This document shows positions 35,822 through 43,882 of a DNA stretch of 64,000 nt, piece after piece. Each line of letters starts with the position of its first letter. Position 1 is the first letter of the stretch. The DNA lies in NCBI GenBank assembly GCA_937910385.1, contig CALEPT010000236.1:1-64000 (forward strand), in the 5' to 3' direction. The notes below the pieces were generated by a model. That model was given only the letters and a program-made list of their open reading frames with translations, was not told the origin of the DNA and ran no database searches. This DNA is from an uncultured Ruminococcus sp. (lineage in GTDB: Bacteria; Bacillota; Clostridia; Oscillospirales; Ruminococcaceae). The position numbers were made by a program, and so were the translations under genes.

Positions 35822-36615
35822 AATATATTATACTGATAGTAATGATTCTTTTCCTGATATATGCCGTATGCGAGAATGCTTTCATGCTCGTCGTGAGGCA
35901 TGAAAAACTTGACATCGGAATCAGGATAGCTCATATCTCCGACCTGCACAAAAAGCGCTTCGGAAAGGAAAATTCTCACCTGTGCAGTAAGGTGGAAGCT
36001 GAATCTCCCGACATAATTATCATCAGCGGTGACATTGTTTCGAGGACTCAGACTGATTTTTCCGACGTGGATAAAATGCTTGCGAGGCTGAAAAAAACAG
36101 CTCCCGTCTATGTGATTTTCGGTAATCACGAGCAGAGTCTTACGCCTGAAAAGCAGGAGGAGCTCATTGATATCATCTCCAAAAACGGCGCTGTTTTGCT
36201 GAGAAACAGTCATGCTGCCGCAGAGATCAGGGGCAGGAGCTTTAATATTTACGGTATTGAGCCGAGTTACACGGTATATAAAAAAGATGACGGATATAAT
36301 GATCTTGATATTGTGACGGAAAAAGATATGGAGGATCTGATTGGCAGGTGTCCTGATGGAGAGACTATTCTTATAGCGCACAATCCGTTTTTTGGCGAAG
36401 CCTATGCTCAGTGGGGCGCGGATCATACCCTCAGCGGACATATTCACGGAGGGGCAGTGCGACTTTTCGGCGTGGGACTACTGTCTCCCGAAAGGCGGTT
36501 CTTCCCGAGGTATGCTAAGGGAATTTATACTATTGGTAATATGAAACTCCTTGTTTCGGCAGGGCTCGGGAAGCTGCGGCTTTTCAATCCTCCGGAAATA
36601 GTCATATATGATTAG
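35818..36615 (+). CDS. Membrane-anchored metallophosphoesterase
   Basis: The 265-aa calcineurin-like phosphoesterase has an N-terminal membrane segment (residues 2-24). The metal-binding motifs are all present: HISDLH near 39, ISGDIV near 64, FGNHE near 103, IAHNP near 188 and GHIHGG near 205. The start is TTG at 35818, overlapping the upstream stop, with GGGAG in front. Members of this family (YkuE-like) hydrolyse phosphodiesters at the cell surface. A GAGCG/CGCTC hairpin follows in the short convergent gap to the YtaF-like gene. Confidence 0.88.
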   Translation: MKYIILIVMILFLIYAVCENAFMLVVRHEKLDIGIRIAHISDLHKKRFGKENSHLCSKVEAESPDIIIISGDIVSRTQTDFSDVDKMLARLKKTAPVYVIFGNHEQSLTPEKQEELIDIISKNGAVLLRNSHAAAEIRGRSFNIYGIEPSYTVYKKDDGYNDLDIVTEKDMEDLIGRCPDGETILIAHNPFFGEAYAQWGADHTLSGHIHGGAVRLFGVGLLSPERRFFPRYAKGIYTIGNMKLLVSAGLGKLRLFNPPEIVIYD

Positions 36616-36641
36616 TAGGAGCGGCCCCTGCGGTCGCTCTG

Positions 36642-37259
36642 TCATATAATAAAAGCGAAAATAATCAACAGGATCCCTCCTGCCCACGATAGATCGCGGT
36701 GCAGTGAGGAAATTTTTTTTCCTGTCAGCGCACCGAGAAATATCGCTGAAAGTCCCGTAGCAAAGGTAAACATAAACGCTGCGGCAGGACGTATCTCTCC
36801 AAATCCGGAGCTGAAGCCTACTGCTGCCGAATCAAATGAGCCTGCAAATGCAAAGAGAGCTGCTTCTCCCGCCGAAAGTATCTTTGAGTTATCTATATCG
36901 GCAGCGGTATCGTCGAGATAGAGCTTTATTATAAGAGGACTTCCACGCATTTTCAACGATAGTTCTCCAGAGTCGGAAATATATTTCACAAGGCTTCTGA
37001 CAAGGCTTTTAGCAATTGTTATGCAGCCAATAAGTATAAGTGCAGTAAGACCGATAATGTGGCAGATATCAGGGCGGATAAAGCTTTCGAGCAAACCGGA
37101 AAGAACTATACAGACTCCCAGTACAGCGGCACATATGAAGCTTATCATAGCTGCGGATAAAAGCGGTATCCTGATATTATTGCCGCAGTATGCAGCAGCG
37201 GCGAGATAAGTATCAACGCTCACTGTAATAGCAAGGAAAATTTCTTTTTGCAAGGTCAT
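36642..37259 (-). CDS. YtaF/MntP-like membrane protein
   Basis: This 205-aa protein has six membrane segments in two homologous halves. SVDTYLAAAAY near residue 14 and AFAGSFDSAAVGFSSGFG near 135 correspond to the conserved acidic metal-binding repeats of the MntP and YtaF families. It is probably a cation efflux or sporulation-type membrane protein. The ATG is preceded by GGAGGTGT, which is partly paired in a hairpin. Confidence 0.78.
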   Translation of the reverse strand: MTLQKEIFLAITVSVDTYLAAAAYCGNNIRIPLLSAAMISFICAAVLGVCIVLSGLLESFIRPDICHIIGLTALILIGCITIAKSLVRSLVKYISDSGELSLKMRGSPLIIKLYLDDTAADIDNSKILSAGEAALFAFAGSFDSAAVGFSSGFGEIRPAAAFMFTFATGLSAIFLGALTGKKISSLHRDLSWAGGILLIIFAFII

Positions 37260-37263
37260 ACAC

Positions 37264-37288
37264 CTCCGCTGTATAATATGCTCAGCGG
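37264..37288 (-). promoter_or_regulatory. Hairpin partly covering the SD of the YtaF-like gene
   Basis: On the minus strand CCGCTG pairs with CAGCGG, whose final GG begins the SD GGAGG. This would limit ribosome access and could be a translational control point. Confidence 0.4.
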
Positions 37289-37654
37289 AAATATATAGTG
37301 ATTTGTCCTGAGATCTTTATCAATAACTGTGCGGATTCAGCTGAAACACAGATTCTCTATAGGCGATAAAAATGAAAATTATTTCTCTTCATGTTTATTT
37401 TTCCTAATCAATGTGATATAGTTACATTCAGAAAATAAGAACCGCAGATTTTTTCCGCGATTTGTTGCTTTTTTTCTGACAATGTGATATAAGCGCGAGG
37501 CTCGCGCCGCCGTTTTCGCGATGAAGAAAAATGTGATCGTAATTTTTTCTCTGCGCAGTTGATTTTTTCGTCGTTATGTGATATAATTATATAAACGCTT
37601 GAAAAGTAACAGTTGATACCGGATTAACAATTAATTATATTGGGAGGGTTGTCG
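37289..37654. other. Intergenic region with repeated TGTGATATA motifs
   Basis: I see no gene here. The motif ATGTGATATA recurs at about 37410 and 37481, as a diverged ATGTGATCG at about 37529, and at about 37575, where it overlaps a promoter -10. A GC-rich hairpin (GCGCGA/TCGCGC, about 37493) lies between copies. Confidence 0.55.
37559..37587 (+). promoter_or_regulatory. Promoter for the isomerase-nrdR genes
   Basis: TTGATT (37559-37564), a 17-bp spacer and TATAAT (37582-37587) precede the gene at 37655. The -10 region belongs to the fourth TGTGATATA repeat. Confidence 0.78.
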
Positions 37655-38458
37655 ATGACAGCAGGCGTATCTACGGCTTGTCTTTATCCCAAGCCTCTTG
37701 AGGAAAGCATTTATGACCTCGCGTTAAACGGAATTTCATGCGTTGAAATATTTATTAATACACATTCCGAGCTTAAAAAGAGTTTTGCTCACGGAGCTGC
37801 GAATCTGCTCAAACGTTTCGACGTCAAGTGCGTTTCTGTTCACCCCTTCACCTGCGAAATGGAGCCGATGATGTTCTTCTCGCAGTATAAGAGGCGAATG
37901 GAGGATATTCTCGAATATTATAAATATTATTTCAGGTTCATGAATATAGTCGGAGCGGAAATATTTGTGTTTCACGGCGGAAAGCCTTCATCTGTCTGCA
38001 CGGATGAGCTTTATTGTGAAAGATATTCAAAGCTCTACAGGCTGGGAAAAGAATTCGGTGTAACCGTTGCAGTTGAAAATGTTGCCCGGTGCAAAAGCTC
38101 TTCTTCTGCATTCATAAAGAATATTGCAGGTATGCTCGGTGATGAATTTGCCTTTGTTCTCGATACAAAACAGGCTGTAAGAGCTGGAGAGACTCCATTT
38201 AAATTTCTCGAAGCAGCCGGTAATAAAACAGCCCATGTGCATATAAGCGATAACGGCGAAATGGGAGACTGTCTGCTTATCGGCAGAGGAAGATTTGATT
38301 TCAGAAATTTTTTCGCTAAGCTCAATGCTCTGAATCCGGAGTGTAACGTTATCCTTGAGCTTTACAGGAACGGATTCGGCGGAATAAGCGATCTCGTTTC
38401 GAGTTATAATATACTTAAAAATATGATAGGACCATACGATAAGGAGTATGATATATGA
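37655..38458 (+). CDS. Sugar phosphate isomerase/epimerase family TIM-barrel protein
   Basis: The 267-aa protein matches the AP-endonuclease-2/xylose-isomerase-like TIM barrel. Metal-ligand strands are visible: FHGGKPSS near residue 108, VAVENVARC near 142, FVLDTKQAV near 172, HVHISDN near 197 and VILELYRNGF near 235. The substrate is unknown. ATG at 37655 follows GGGAGGGT by 5 nt; an upstream TTG is within the SD. It overlaps nrdR by 4 bp. Confidence 0.82.
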   Translation: MTAGVSTACLYPKPLEESIYDLALNGISCVEIFINTHSELKKSFAHGAANLLKRFDVKCVSVHPFTCEMEPMMFFSQYKRRMEDILEYYKYYFRFMNIVGAEIFVFHGGKPSSVCTDELYCERYSKLYRLGKEFGVTVAVENVARCKSSSSAFIKNIAGMLGDEFAFVLDTKQAVRAGETPFKFLEAAGNKTAHVHISDNGEMGDCLLIGRGRFDFRNFFAKLNALNPECNVILELYRNGFGGISDLVSSYNILKNMIGPYDKEYDI

Positions 38459-38931
38459 AATGTCCTTTCTGCGGATTTGACGAATCAAAGGTTACTGATT
38501 CACGACCCTCCGATGATAAAATAAGACGGCGCCGTGAGTGTATGAGCTGTAAGGGCAGATTTACGACATTTGAGCTGGTTGAAAAGCCGCTTCTTATGGT
38601 CGAAAAACGCAGCGGGAGCTATGAGCCGTTCGATCGCGAAAAGCTCATAAAGGGTATTTTTTCTGCAATAAAAAAACGTCCCGTTACAATGAATCAAGTT
38701 GAAGAAATCGCAGATCATGTTGAAAATTATTTTGCAAACGAGCTGAAAAGCGTTGCAAAGTCAAAGGAGATCGGCGAGCTTGTTCTCAACAAGCTTAAGG
38801 ATATAGACCCCATCTCATACATCAGATTCGCTTCGGTATATGAGGATTTTACGGATATCGAAAGCTTCATTTCGGTAATAAGCGAATTCGACAGCACAAC
38901 AAAAAAGGAAGCCGAAGCTTCCAGAAAATAA
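38455..38931 (+). CDS. nrdR: Transcriptional repressor NrdR
   Basis: The 158-aa protein has the NrdR layout. The zinc ribbon MKCPFCGF...CMSCKGRF occupies residues 1-42, and the ATP-cone domain follows, with KRSGSYEPFDREKLIKGI. It senses ATP/dATP and represses ribonucleotide reductase genes. No nrd gene is visible here. Confidence 0.96.
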   Translation: MKCPFCGFDESKVTDSRPSDDKIRRRRECMSCKGRFTTFELVEKPLLMVEKRSGSYEPFDREKLIKGIFSAIKKRPVTMNQVEEIADHVENYFANELKSVAKSKEIGELVLNKLKDIDPISYIRFASVYEDFTDIESFISVISEFDSTTKKEAEASRK

Positions 38932-38951
38932 TTTTGACGGAGGTAATACTT

Positions 38952-39332
38952 ATGAACAATTTTGATGAATTTATCGAGAAATTTAATGACAGGTACGCGC
39001 AGAATTCGTTCAATCCTGCCGATGTACAGAAAAATATGGCAGTGGCTATTATACCATATTTTATAAGCTTGCTTTTCTTTTTGCCTGTTGTATGCGACAG
39101 CAAGGCAGCGTTCTGCCGTTTTCATTCAAATCAGCAGCTCACTCTTTTCATTGCAGAGATAGCGCTTTCTGTGCTCATGGCTATATTTGCAGTTATCCCG
39201 ATACTCGGCTGGCTCCTTGATGTGCTTCTTTCTCTTGCACTTCTTGGTATCAAGTGCATTCTTGCTTACGGAACATACAAGGGCAAGGCTCTGAGGATAC
39301 CGTTTATCGGAAGCTTCCTTCAGGTATTCTGA
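38952..39332 (+). CDS. DUF4870-like membrane protein
   Basis: This 126-aa protein has an N-terminal soluble stretch and then about three hydrophobic segments (residues 32-52, 65-88, 92-110). It carries the pattern CRFHSNQQLTLF and VIPILGWLLDVL found in DUF4870/TM2-like small proteins. ATG at 38952 follows ACGGAGGT by 7 nt. The function is unknown. It is 20 bp after nrdR. Confidence 0.72.
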   Translation: MNNFDEFIEKFNDRYAQNSFNPADVQKNMAVAIIPYFISLLFFLPVVCDSKAAFCRFHSNQQLTLFIAEIALSVLMAIFAVIPILGWLLDVLLSLALLGIKCILAYGTYKGKALRIPFIGSFLQVF

Positions 39333-39764
39333 TCAGCTTACTGACATTTTTATGCTTCCGCCGTCCTCGCTGTAAACCATCGATGCGATGGCGGTGTCAT
39401 CGCAAACAAGCAGCTCTGCGAGCATTTTTCTGCTTTCGGGGCTGTAATTTTTTACCTCGTAAACATAAAGCTGTGCGTTTCTGCCAACGTATTTTCTCAA
39501 AGGCATTCCCTGTTTATCCTGAAGCGAGGCATATTCCTCATAAACCGCAGAGAAATCCTCGGGTATAGTAACGTCCTTTTCGGCGATCTCTTCTACCTCC
39601 CAGCCGTGCGAAGCAAAGTAATCTATTCTTTGGCTGACGCTTGCAGCTGCAATGGGAGCACTCTTGGGTATGTTCGTTGAAGTCTCGTCCTCTGGCAGAA
39701 ATATTATCGCAGCAGCTATTGCTGCGGCAGCAATGGAAATAAATATTAGCGGTTTTTTGTTCAT
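39333..39764 (-). CDS. DUF4830-like anchored protein
   Basis: The 143-aa protein has one N-terminal membrane anchor or signal (residues 5-24) and an extracellular domain. Its GWEVEEIAEKDVTIPEDFSAVYEEY and LQDKQGMPLRKYVGRNAQLYVY patterns match the DUF4830 family of Firmicutes. The role is unknown. It converges with the upstream membrane-protein gene and abuts its stop codon. Confidence 0.7.
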   Translation of the reverse strand: MNKKPLIFISIAAAAIAAAIIFLPEDETSTNIPKSAPIAAASVSQRIDYFASHGWEVEEIAEKDVTIPEDFSAVYEEYASLQDKQGMPLRKYVGRNAQLYVYEVKNYSPESRKMLAELLVCDDTAIASMVYSEDGGSIKMSVS

Positions 39765-39879
39765 GATGTACCTCCGAATTAGTTTTTAGTTATCAGTCAT
39801 TAGTATTTAATAAATGACATTTTGCAGCTATAAACTAATGATCGATCACTATTAACTATATTTCTGAAAGGTGAGATTT

Positions 39880-40665
39880 ATGTCCCTGATACGTCTTGAT
39901 AAATTTATCTCGGAACGCACAGAATACTCACGCAGTCAGATAAAACAGCTTGCTGCAAAAGGCAGTGTAACTGTTGGCGGCGTTGCTGTTAAAAAAACAG
40001 ATATGAAAATAGATCCTGATTCGGACAAAATTGCCGTGCTGGGAAACATCGTTGCATCACAGCGTTTCAGATATATATTAATGAACAAACCGCAGGGATA
40101 TGTTTGCTCTACAAATGACAACGATGGAGAGTGCGTCCTTGAGCTCGTTCCGCCCGAGCTCAGAACCAAGAATATGTTCCCTGCCGGAAGGCTTGATAAG
40201 GATTCTATGGGAGCTCTTCTGATAACCGATGACGGAGAACTTGCGCACAAGATGCTCTCGCCTAAGAGTCATGTACCGAAAATATATATTGTGAAACTTG
40301 ACAGACCTTTTCAAAACAATTATATTAACAAATTTGAGAGGGGTATCACAATATCGGGTGGAGAAAGATGCCTTCCCGCAAGAGTAAAAGCAGTAGAAAA
40401 CGCCGAAAAACTGGCGATTATCGAAATATGCGAAGGAAAATATCATCAAGTTAAAAGAATGTTTTCAGCAGTGGGTAATCATGTCGATATTTTGATGAGA
40501 GTTTCTTTAGGAGGACTTGTTTTGCCCGAAAAACTGGGAAAAGGAGAGTGTATGGAATTATTGCACAAAGATGTTGAAAACTTGTTTAAACCAAGCGATT
40601 TTGACCTTTTTTGCGCAAAATTTTCTCAAAATTTTTCGGCAAATCTAATAAACAACCAATTATAA
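39880..40665 (+). CDS. Pseudouridine synthase, RsuA/RluB family
   Basis: This 261-aa protein has an N-terminal S4 domain (RLDKFISERTEYSRSQIKQL) and a catalytic domain with PAGRLDKDSMGALLITDDG near residues 101-119. The Asp of GRLDKDS is the nucleophile that isomerises uridine in rRNA. ATG at 39880 follows GAAAGGTGAG; the GTG upstream is part of that SD. Whether it modifies 16S (RsuA) or 23S (RluB) rRNA cannot be told. Confidence 0.9.
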   Translation: MSLIRLDKFISERTEYSRSQIKQLAAKGSVTVGGVAVKKTDMKIDPDSDKIAVLGNIVASQRFRYILMNKPQGYVCSTNDNDGECVLELVPPELRTKNMFPAGRLDKDSMGALLITDDGELAHKMLSPKSHVPKIYIVKLDRPFQNNYINKFERGITISGGERCLPARVKAVENAEKLAIIEICEGKYHQVKRMFSAVGNHVDILMRVSLGGLVLPEKLGKGECMELLHKDVENLFKPSDFDLFCAKFSQNFSANLINNQL

Positions 40666-40683
40666 GTTTGGCAATTTAGCATC

Positions 40684-40712
40684 TTGAAAAATTTCGCAAA
40701 GTTTGGTATTAT
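40684..40712 (+). promoter_or_regulatory. Promoter for the MsmX-type ATPase
   Basis: TTGAAA (40684-40689), 17 bp and TATTAT (40707-40712) lie about 68 nt upstream of the start. Confidence 0.68.
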
Positions 40713-40779
40713 ATTATTATAGCTGATACTGTATAGAAAGAATATCGGCAAGAAAAATTGAACTGGAGGACTGGATCAA

Positions 40780-41919
40780 ATGGCAGGCTTAACACTTAAA
40801 GGTATTTATAAGAAGTATCCGGGCGGAGTTGTTGCCGTATCGGATGTTAATTTAGAGATAAGAGATAAGGAGTTCATCGTTCTTGTTGGACCTTCCGGCT
40901 GCGGTAAGTCAACTACACTTCGTATGATCGCCGGACTTGAAGAGATCTCTGAGGGTGAGCTTTACATAGGCGACCGCCTTGTAAACGACATTGCCCCCAA
41001 GGACAGAGATATCGCGATGGTTTTCCAGAACTATGCTCTTTATCCCCACATGACAGTTTTCGATAATATGGCTTTCGGACTCAAGCTCCGTAAGGTTCCT
41101 AAGGATGAGATCGAGAGAAAGGTAAACGAGGCTGCTAAGATCCTCGACCTTACACATCTCCTCGACAGAAAACCTAAGGCTATGTCGGGCGGTCAGCGTC
41201 AGAGAGTTGCTCTCGGTCGTGCTATCGTTCGTAGTCCTAAGGTATTCCTCCTCGACGAGCCTCTTTCAAACCTCGACGCTAAGCTCCGTGCTCAGATGAG
41301 AACCGAGATAGCTAAGATCCATAAGAGACTCGGTACGACGTTCATCTATGTAACTCATGACCAGACAGAGGCTATGACGATGGGCGACAGAATCGTTTGT
41401 ATGAAGGACGGCTTCATTCAGCAGGTTGATACTCCTCAGAACCTCTATGAGAATCCTACAAACAAGTTCGTTGCAGGCTTCCTCGGCTCACCTCAGATGA
41501 ACTTCATCGACGCTGTACTTAAGGAAGAATACGGTCAGTTCATCGTAGAATTCGGCTCTGAAGATACAAAGTCCTCAAGAGGTGTTAAGTATCAGATAAT
41601 CGTTCCCGAATCAAAGGTCATCGACGAGCTCGGCAACTATGTTGGCAAGGAGGTTATCCTTGGTGTTCGTCCTGAGGCTATCCATGATGAAGAGATGTAC
41701 CTTTCAAATGCTACAACAGGTGTTATCGACGCTAATGTTGAAATTACCGAAATGATGGGCGCTGAGACATATCTTTACCTTGTATGCGAGGGAACTCCGC
41801 TTACAGCAAGAGTAAGCCCGAGATCTACTGCAAGACCCGGAGATGATATCAAGGTTGCTATTGATCCTAACAGGATCCACCTTTTCGACAAGGAAACAGA
41901 AAAGGCTATCGTAAACTGA
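40780..41919 (+). CDS. msmX: MsmX/UgpC-type sugar ABC transporter ATPase
   Basis: The 379-aa ATPase has Walker [10 protein letters not shown] near residues 37-45, Q-loop FQNYALYPH, signature [14 protein letters not shown] near 133 and Walker [13 protein letters not shown] near 154. A C-terminal TOBE/regulatory domain of about 130 residues is typical of carbohydrate importers. No permease or binding-protein gene is adjacent. It is likely the shared ATPase that energises several oligosaccharide importers, as MsmX does in Bacillus. GGAGG precedes the ATG and a strong terminator follows. Confidence 0.92.
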   Translation: MAGLTLKGIYKKYPGGVVAVSDVNLEIRDKEFIVLVGPSGCGKSTTLRMIAGLEEISEGELYIGDRLVNDIAPKDRDIAMVFQNYALYPHMTVFDNMAFGLKLRKVPKDEIERKVNEAAKILDLTHLLDRKPKAMSGGQRQRVALGRAIVRSPKVFLLDEPLSNLDAKLRAQMRTEIAKIHKRLGTTFIYVTHDQTEAMTMGDRIVCMKDGFIQQVDTPQNLYENPTNKFVAGFLGSPQMNFIDAVLKEEYGQFIVEFGSEDTKSSRGVKYQIIVPESKVIDELGNYVGKEVILGVRPEAIHDEEMYLSNATTGVIDANVEITEMMGAETYLYLVCEGTPLTARVSPRSTARPGDDIKVAIDPNRIHLFDKETEKAIVN

Positions 41920-41978
41920 GACAATTCTTTTCATATTTATCCTTTCTTTCTTTAGTGCGAACGAAAGTCCGCGCTCAG

Positions 41979-42020
41979 AAAACCGCAGCAGGGGGCGACC
42001 CGGCTGCGGTTTTTTGTTTT
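41979..42020 (+). terminator. Terminator after msmX
   Basis: AAAACCGCAGC pairs with GCTGCGGTTTT (11 bp) around a 13-nt loop, followed by TTGTTTT. Confidence 0.88.
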
Positions 42021-42174
42021 GCTTCACATATTTTACCGTAAGCGGAGCGATCTTTCGTTTTGAAAAGAGCAGAGTGTGAAATAGGCTTCAAAAGGAATAT
42101 GATTCCTTTGATCGAATTCGCGGAGAGGGCAGCCCTGTGCGCAATTTGGCGGAAAAACCCCCAAGAAACATCAC

Positions 42175-42531
42175 TTATCGGTTGTTTGAGGTGCTCTCGC
42201 GCTGACCGTCAACACCGTCGATGAGGTCATCAGCAGCATTTTCAACGCCGTTGATAGCTTCTTTACCTGCGTTTCCTGCGCCATCTATGATGTCTTTGCC
42301 TGCGTCGCCTACTCCATCGATAGCGTCGTTAGCATAGTCGCTAACGGAACTATTTCTGCCGTTGGAGTTATTGTTATTTGTGTTGTTTCTGGTGCTCCCG
42401 TTGTTATCGGTTGCATCCTCTACTACCATACCATTGCCATTATCGTCAACGGCAACATCATTTCTTCCGCATGATGCAAAGGCAGTGCAAACGGTAAAAA
42501 ATATGGAGCATATTGCTAAAAGCTTTTTCAT
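42175..42531 (-). CDS. Small lipoprotein with repetitive Asp/Gly-rich tail
   Basis: This 118-aa protein has a lipoprotein signal (MKKLLAICSIFFTVCTAFASC, lipobox FASC), so it is anchored at the cell surface. An Asn/Ser/Thr-rich linker and about four repeats of the pattern A-x-D-x-I-D-G-V/A follow (DAIDGVGDAGKDIIDGAGNAG). ATG at 42531 follows AAAGGA. No family is recognised. Confidence 0.72.
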   Translation of the reverse strand: MKKLLAICSIFFTVCTAFASCGRNDVAVDDNGNGMVVEDATDNNGSTRNNTNNNNSNGRNSSVSDYANDAIDGVGDAGKDIIDGAGNAGKEAINGVENAADDLIDGVDGQRESTSNNR

Positions 42532-42569
42532 ACAAATCATATCCTTTACAGAGTATCATTGCGGAATCG

Positions 42570-42761
42570 TTTTCCACAATGTATTTTTATTGTTTACGTA
42601 TTTTTCTTGATTATCCACAAGGTTTTCAAAAATTCGAGTCTGCCAAAAACTGTATTTTACGTTGTTTTCCACTGTTTCCACATAGTTTTCCACATTGTAA
42701 AATGATTATTCACAGCTGATTCAACATATTGTTGAAAACTTATCCACTAATTTGTGGAAAA
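42570..42761. promoter_or_regulatory. DnaA-box cluster
   Basis: Eight DnaA-box-like 9-mers occur in 192 bp. On the plus strand they are TTTTCCACA (42570), TTATCCACA (42611), TTTTCCACT (42665), GTTTCCACA (42674), TTTTCCACA (42686), TTATTCACA (42706) and TTATCCACT (42740). On the minus strand there is TTTTCCACA (42753-42761). Five match TTWTNCACA exactly. TTCAACA-TGTTGAA lies between and an AT-rich run follows. It lies 18 kb from dnaA. Confidence 0.78.
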
Positions 42762-42945
42762 AAATAGGATTATATTGCTGATAATATTTTTCCAAAGACC
42801 TTCCTGTTCTCATTTATATACGATATATCAGGTGAGGAACAGACTTGCCGGCATGCTTCTCAGAAACAGATAAATTTTTCCGCCGGTTGCTTTTTGTGAA
42901 TTTATATGATATTATTAAATCAGAAATAATTTCGGAGGTAGAATT

Positions 42946-43680
42946 ATGTTCAGCGGTTTTTCAAAGCAAGCTCTTGACTTCCTTCTGGGAATAAAATTCA
43001 ATAACAATAAGGAATGGTTTGAGGAACGGAAATCAGTTTATATCGAAAAAGTCTATGAACCGTTGAAGGAACTCGGTGATGAGATATATGCTCCGTTTGC
43101 TGATATCGAGGGAATGATGTACAAGGTAGGCAGGATATACCGCGACGAGAGCTTTCCGCCATATCTGCACTATCGCGACACGATGTGGATATATGTCCGC
43201 TATGAAGCCTATTGGTGGAACAAGACGCCCACCCTTTATTTTGAGCTTTCTCCCGAAGGAGCAGAGTTCGGATTCCGCATATCAAAGCCGGAGGCGGCAG
43301 TCATGGAGAGATTCCGCGCACAGCTTACCGAGGACTGCAAGCCATTCCTCGAAATGGTCAATGAACTTGAGGAGAAGCACGGCATAACTATCGGCGGCGA
43401 CGAGTACAAACGCAAAAAGCCTTGTACAGTTCCCGAAGCAGAGCGGTTTTTCCTTAAAAAGAGCCTTAGCGCATATGTCAGAGTCAGTGGCAGAGAGCTT
43501 TATTCTCGCAAGCTTGCCGATCATGTTATTAAGGTGTTTAAGGCAGTCCAGCCGATGAATGACTATTTTCACGAGCTCGTGCAGATAGAGGAGCTTTCAA
43601 AGGCAATAGTCAGGGAGGATAAGTCCGACGAAGAGCCGATAAACATGATAAAAGCCCCTGATGTGGATTTTATGTGGTAG
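42946..43680 (+). CDS. DUF2461-family protein
   Basis: The 244-aa protein matches the DUF2461/TIGR02453 family of unknown function. Family features are the N-terminal FLLGIKFNNNKEWFEERKSVYIEKVYEPL, then KVGRIYRDESFPPYLHYRDTMW and LYFELSPEGAEFGF. No catalytic role is established. GGAGG precedes the ATG. It sits just downstream of the DnaA-box cluster. Confidence 0.85.
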   Translation: MFSGFSKQALDFLLGIKFNNNKEWFEERKSVYIEKVYEPLKELGDEIYAPFADIEGMMYKVGRIYRDESFPPYLHYRDTMWIYVRYEAYWWNKTPTLYFELSPEGAEFGFRISKPEAAVMERFRAQLTEDCKPFLEMVNELEEKHGITIGGDEYKRKKPCTVPEAERFFLKKSLSAYVRVSGRELYSRKLADHVIKVFKAVQPMNDYFHELVQIEELSKAIVREDKSDEEPINMIKAPDVDFMW

Positions 43681-43780
43681 GCGCGGAGCTCTTCGCACAC
43701 GCGAGTAAATATCAGAACTTTTTATGTGCACTTTCCGCGAGTCCGACGATCAATACAAATATATTTCTGAGCACTAATAC

Positions 43781-43809
43781 TTGCTTTTTATCCGATTATA
43801 TGTTACAAT
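43781..43809 (+). promoter_or_regulatory. Promoter for carB
   Basis: TTGCTT (43781-43786), 17 bp and TACAAT (43804-43809) start a leader of about 65 nt. The leader holds two small hairpins, GTTGTG/CACAAC and CGTAC/GTACG, but no PyrR box that I can see. Confidence 0.68.
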
Positions 43810-43882
43810 ATACAATAAGAAGTTGTGCTATGACACAACGGCGAATATTTTAACGTACAAAAGTACGGGTTGGGAGAAAAAT

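Noticed and set aside
36616..36641. GAGCG/CGCTC hairpin as a strong terminator
   Set aside because: The stem is good but neither strand has a clear U-tract, so it is mentioned only under the phosphoesterase gene.
42170..42780. Plasmid-type replication locus
   Set aside because: The DnaA boxes are real-looking, but no rep, integrase or transposase gene is near, so an integrated plasmid is not supported.
43809..43882. carB leader considered as a PyrR-type attenuator
   Set aside because: Only two small hairpins are present; no PyrR-box-like loop or terminator/antiterminator pair is visible.
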